From: CAZUFB01 sp048173955
GTDB lineage: Bacteria > Actinomycetota > Coriobacteriia > Coriobacteriales > UMGS124
Length of the DNA: 41,825 bases
Direction: 5' to 3'
NCBI GenBank assembly: GCA_048173955.1
Contig: DBEYOB010000130.1
Coordinates: forward strand, 1 to 41,825
The translations under genes were made by a program, and so were the position numbers. Each line of letters begins with the position of its first letter. The first letter of the stretch is position 1. The notes beneath the pieces were generated by a model, which saw only the letters and a program-made list of their open reading frames with translations, did no database searches and was not told the DNA's origin. Positions 41,553-41,825 of the stretch are shown in pieces.

Positions 41553-41825
41553 GGAAAGGGTCGGGAACGGTTGGACAGAAAATTGACTTTCTAGATCGTT
41601 AAAACGATTGTCGATTGTCGTACCTTTTCGATGTTGGCAGCCTAGTTTTGCGGCTCCAAATCGTTCGCAACGCGCATTTTTTCAGGCAACGCCCCGCCCG
41701 GTCTGCACCCCACTTAACCCGAGCGCCGCCCGGCCCGCATATCGTCCAAACCTGCGCGCCTCCGGCCGGCCCGCCGGCGCCCCTGAGGGCCGGCGGGCCG
41801 GCTCGGCCGCACCCGGGCTGCCGTC
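41553..41825 (+). other. Non-coding end region with dyads
   Basis: I see no supported gene in these 273 bases. TTGACT at 41583-41588 could be a -35 box, but the possible -10 (GATTGT, present twice) is weak. ATCGTT/AACGAT at 41595-41608 forms a small dyad. TCGTTCGCAACG (41661-41672) is the inverse of CGTTGCGAACGA (41528-41539) in the end of the transporter gene and is followed by six T (41677-41682), a possible long-loop terminator. A 14-bp hairpin (41765-41778 with 41789-41802) lies near the window edge. Confidence 0.5.

Overview
This window is the main transcription and translation gene cluster of a high-GC bacterium, all on the + strand. The gene order is tRNA-Met, tuf, rpmG, tRNA-Trp, secE-nusG, rplKAJL, rpoBC, the str, S10, spc and alpha operons, then ECF transporter genes, truA and an LL-diaminopimelate aminotransferase. 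High GC, actinobacterial-style RNA polymerase subunits, tuf far from fusA, and a Firmicutes-like rplQ-ecf-truA junction together suggest an actinobacterium of the class Coriobacteriia (Collinsella/Olsenella-like). That placement is an inference from synteny and sequence character, not from a database search.

Layout. 1-1924: the end of one tRNA, tRNA-Met, tuf with its terminator, a promoter, rpmG (bL33) and tRNA-Trp. 1974-5528: secE, nusG, rplK, rplA, an L10-type attenuator leader, rplJ and rplL. 5631-7181: a MurE-family peptidoglycan ligase sits between rplL and rpoB. 7289-15522: promoter, rpoB, rpoC and terminator. 15626-18847: promoter and the str operon (rpsL, rpsG, fusA, without tuf). 18925-30041: the S10 and spc operons through secY. 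30088-35028: adk, map, infA, rpmJ, rpsM, rpsK, rpsD, rpoA, rplQ. 35164-41552: one 814-residue protein containing two ABC ATPases and the T component of an energy-coupling-factor transporter, then truA, dapL and a MATE-family transporter. The last 270 bases hold no recognisable gene.

Most genes are ordinary and highly conserved; the interest lies in departures from the usual pattern. First, the beta' subunit carries near its C-terminus a 56-residue segment that aligns without gaps to the alpha-CTD encoded by rpoA in this same window, including most residues that contact DNA in E. coli. Second, RpoB keeps a normal rifampicin region, but its fork-loop-2 segment is replaced by a different sequence 8 residues longer. 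Both large subunits also end in acidic tails with similar short Leu-Asp motifs. Third, the three ECF module genes are fused into one open reading frame at the place where Firmicutes have three genes. Fourth, the S10/spc operons mix tightly overlapped gene pairs with wider gaps that nearly always hold a strong GC-rich hairpin. There are also candidate leader-peptide or alternative-start arrangements before rplE and rpmJ.

I saw no phage, insertion sequence, CRISPR array or defence genes.
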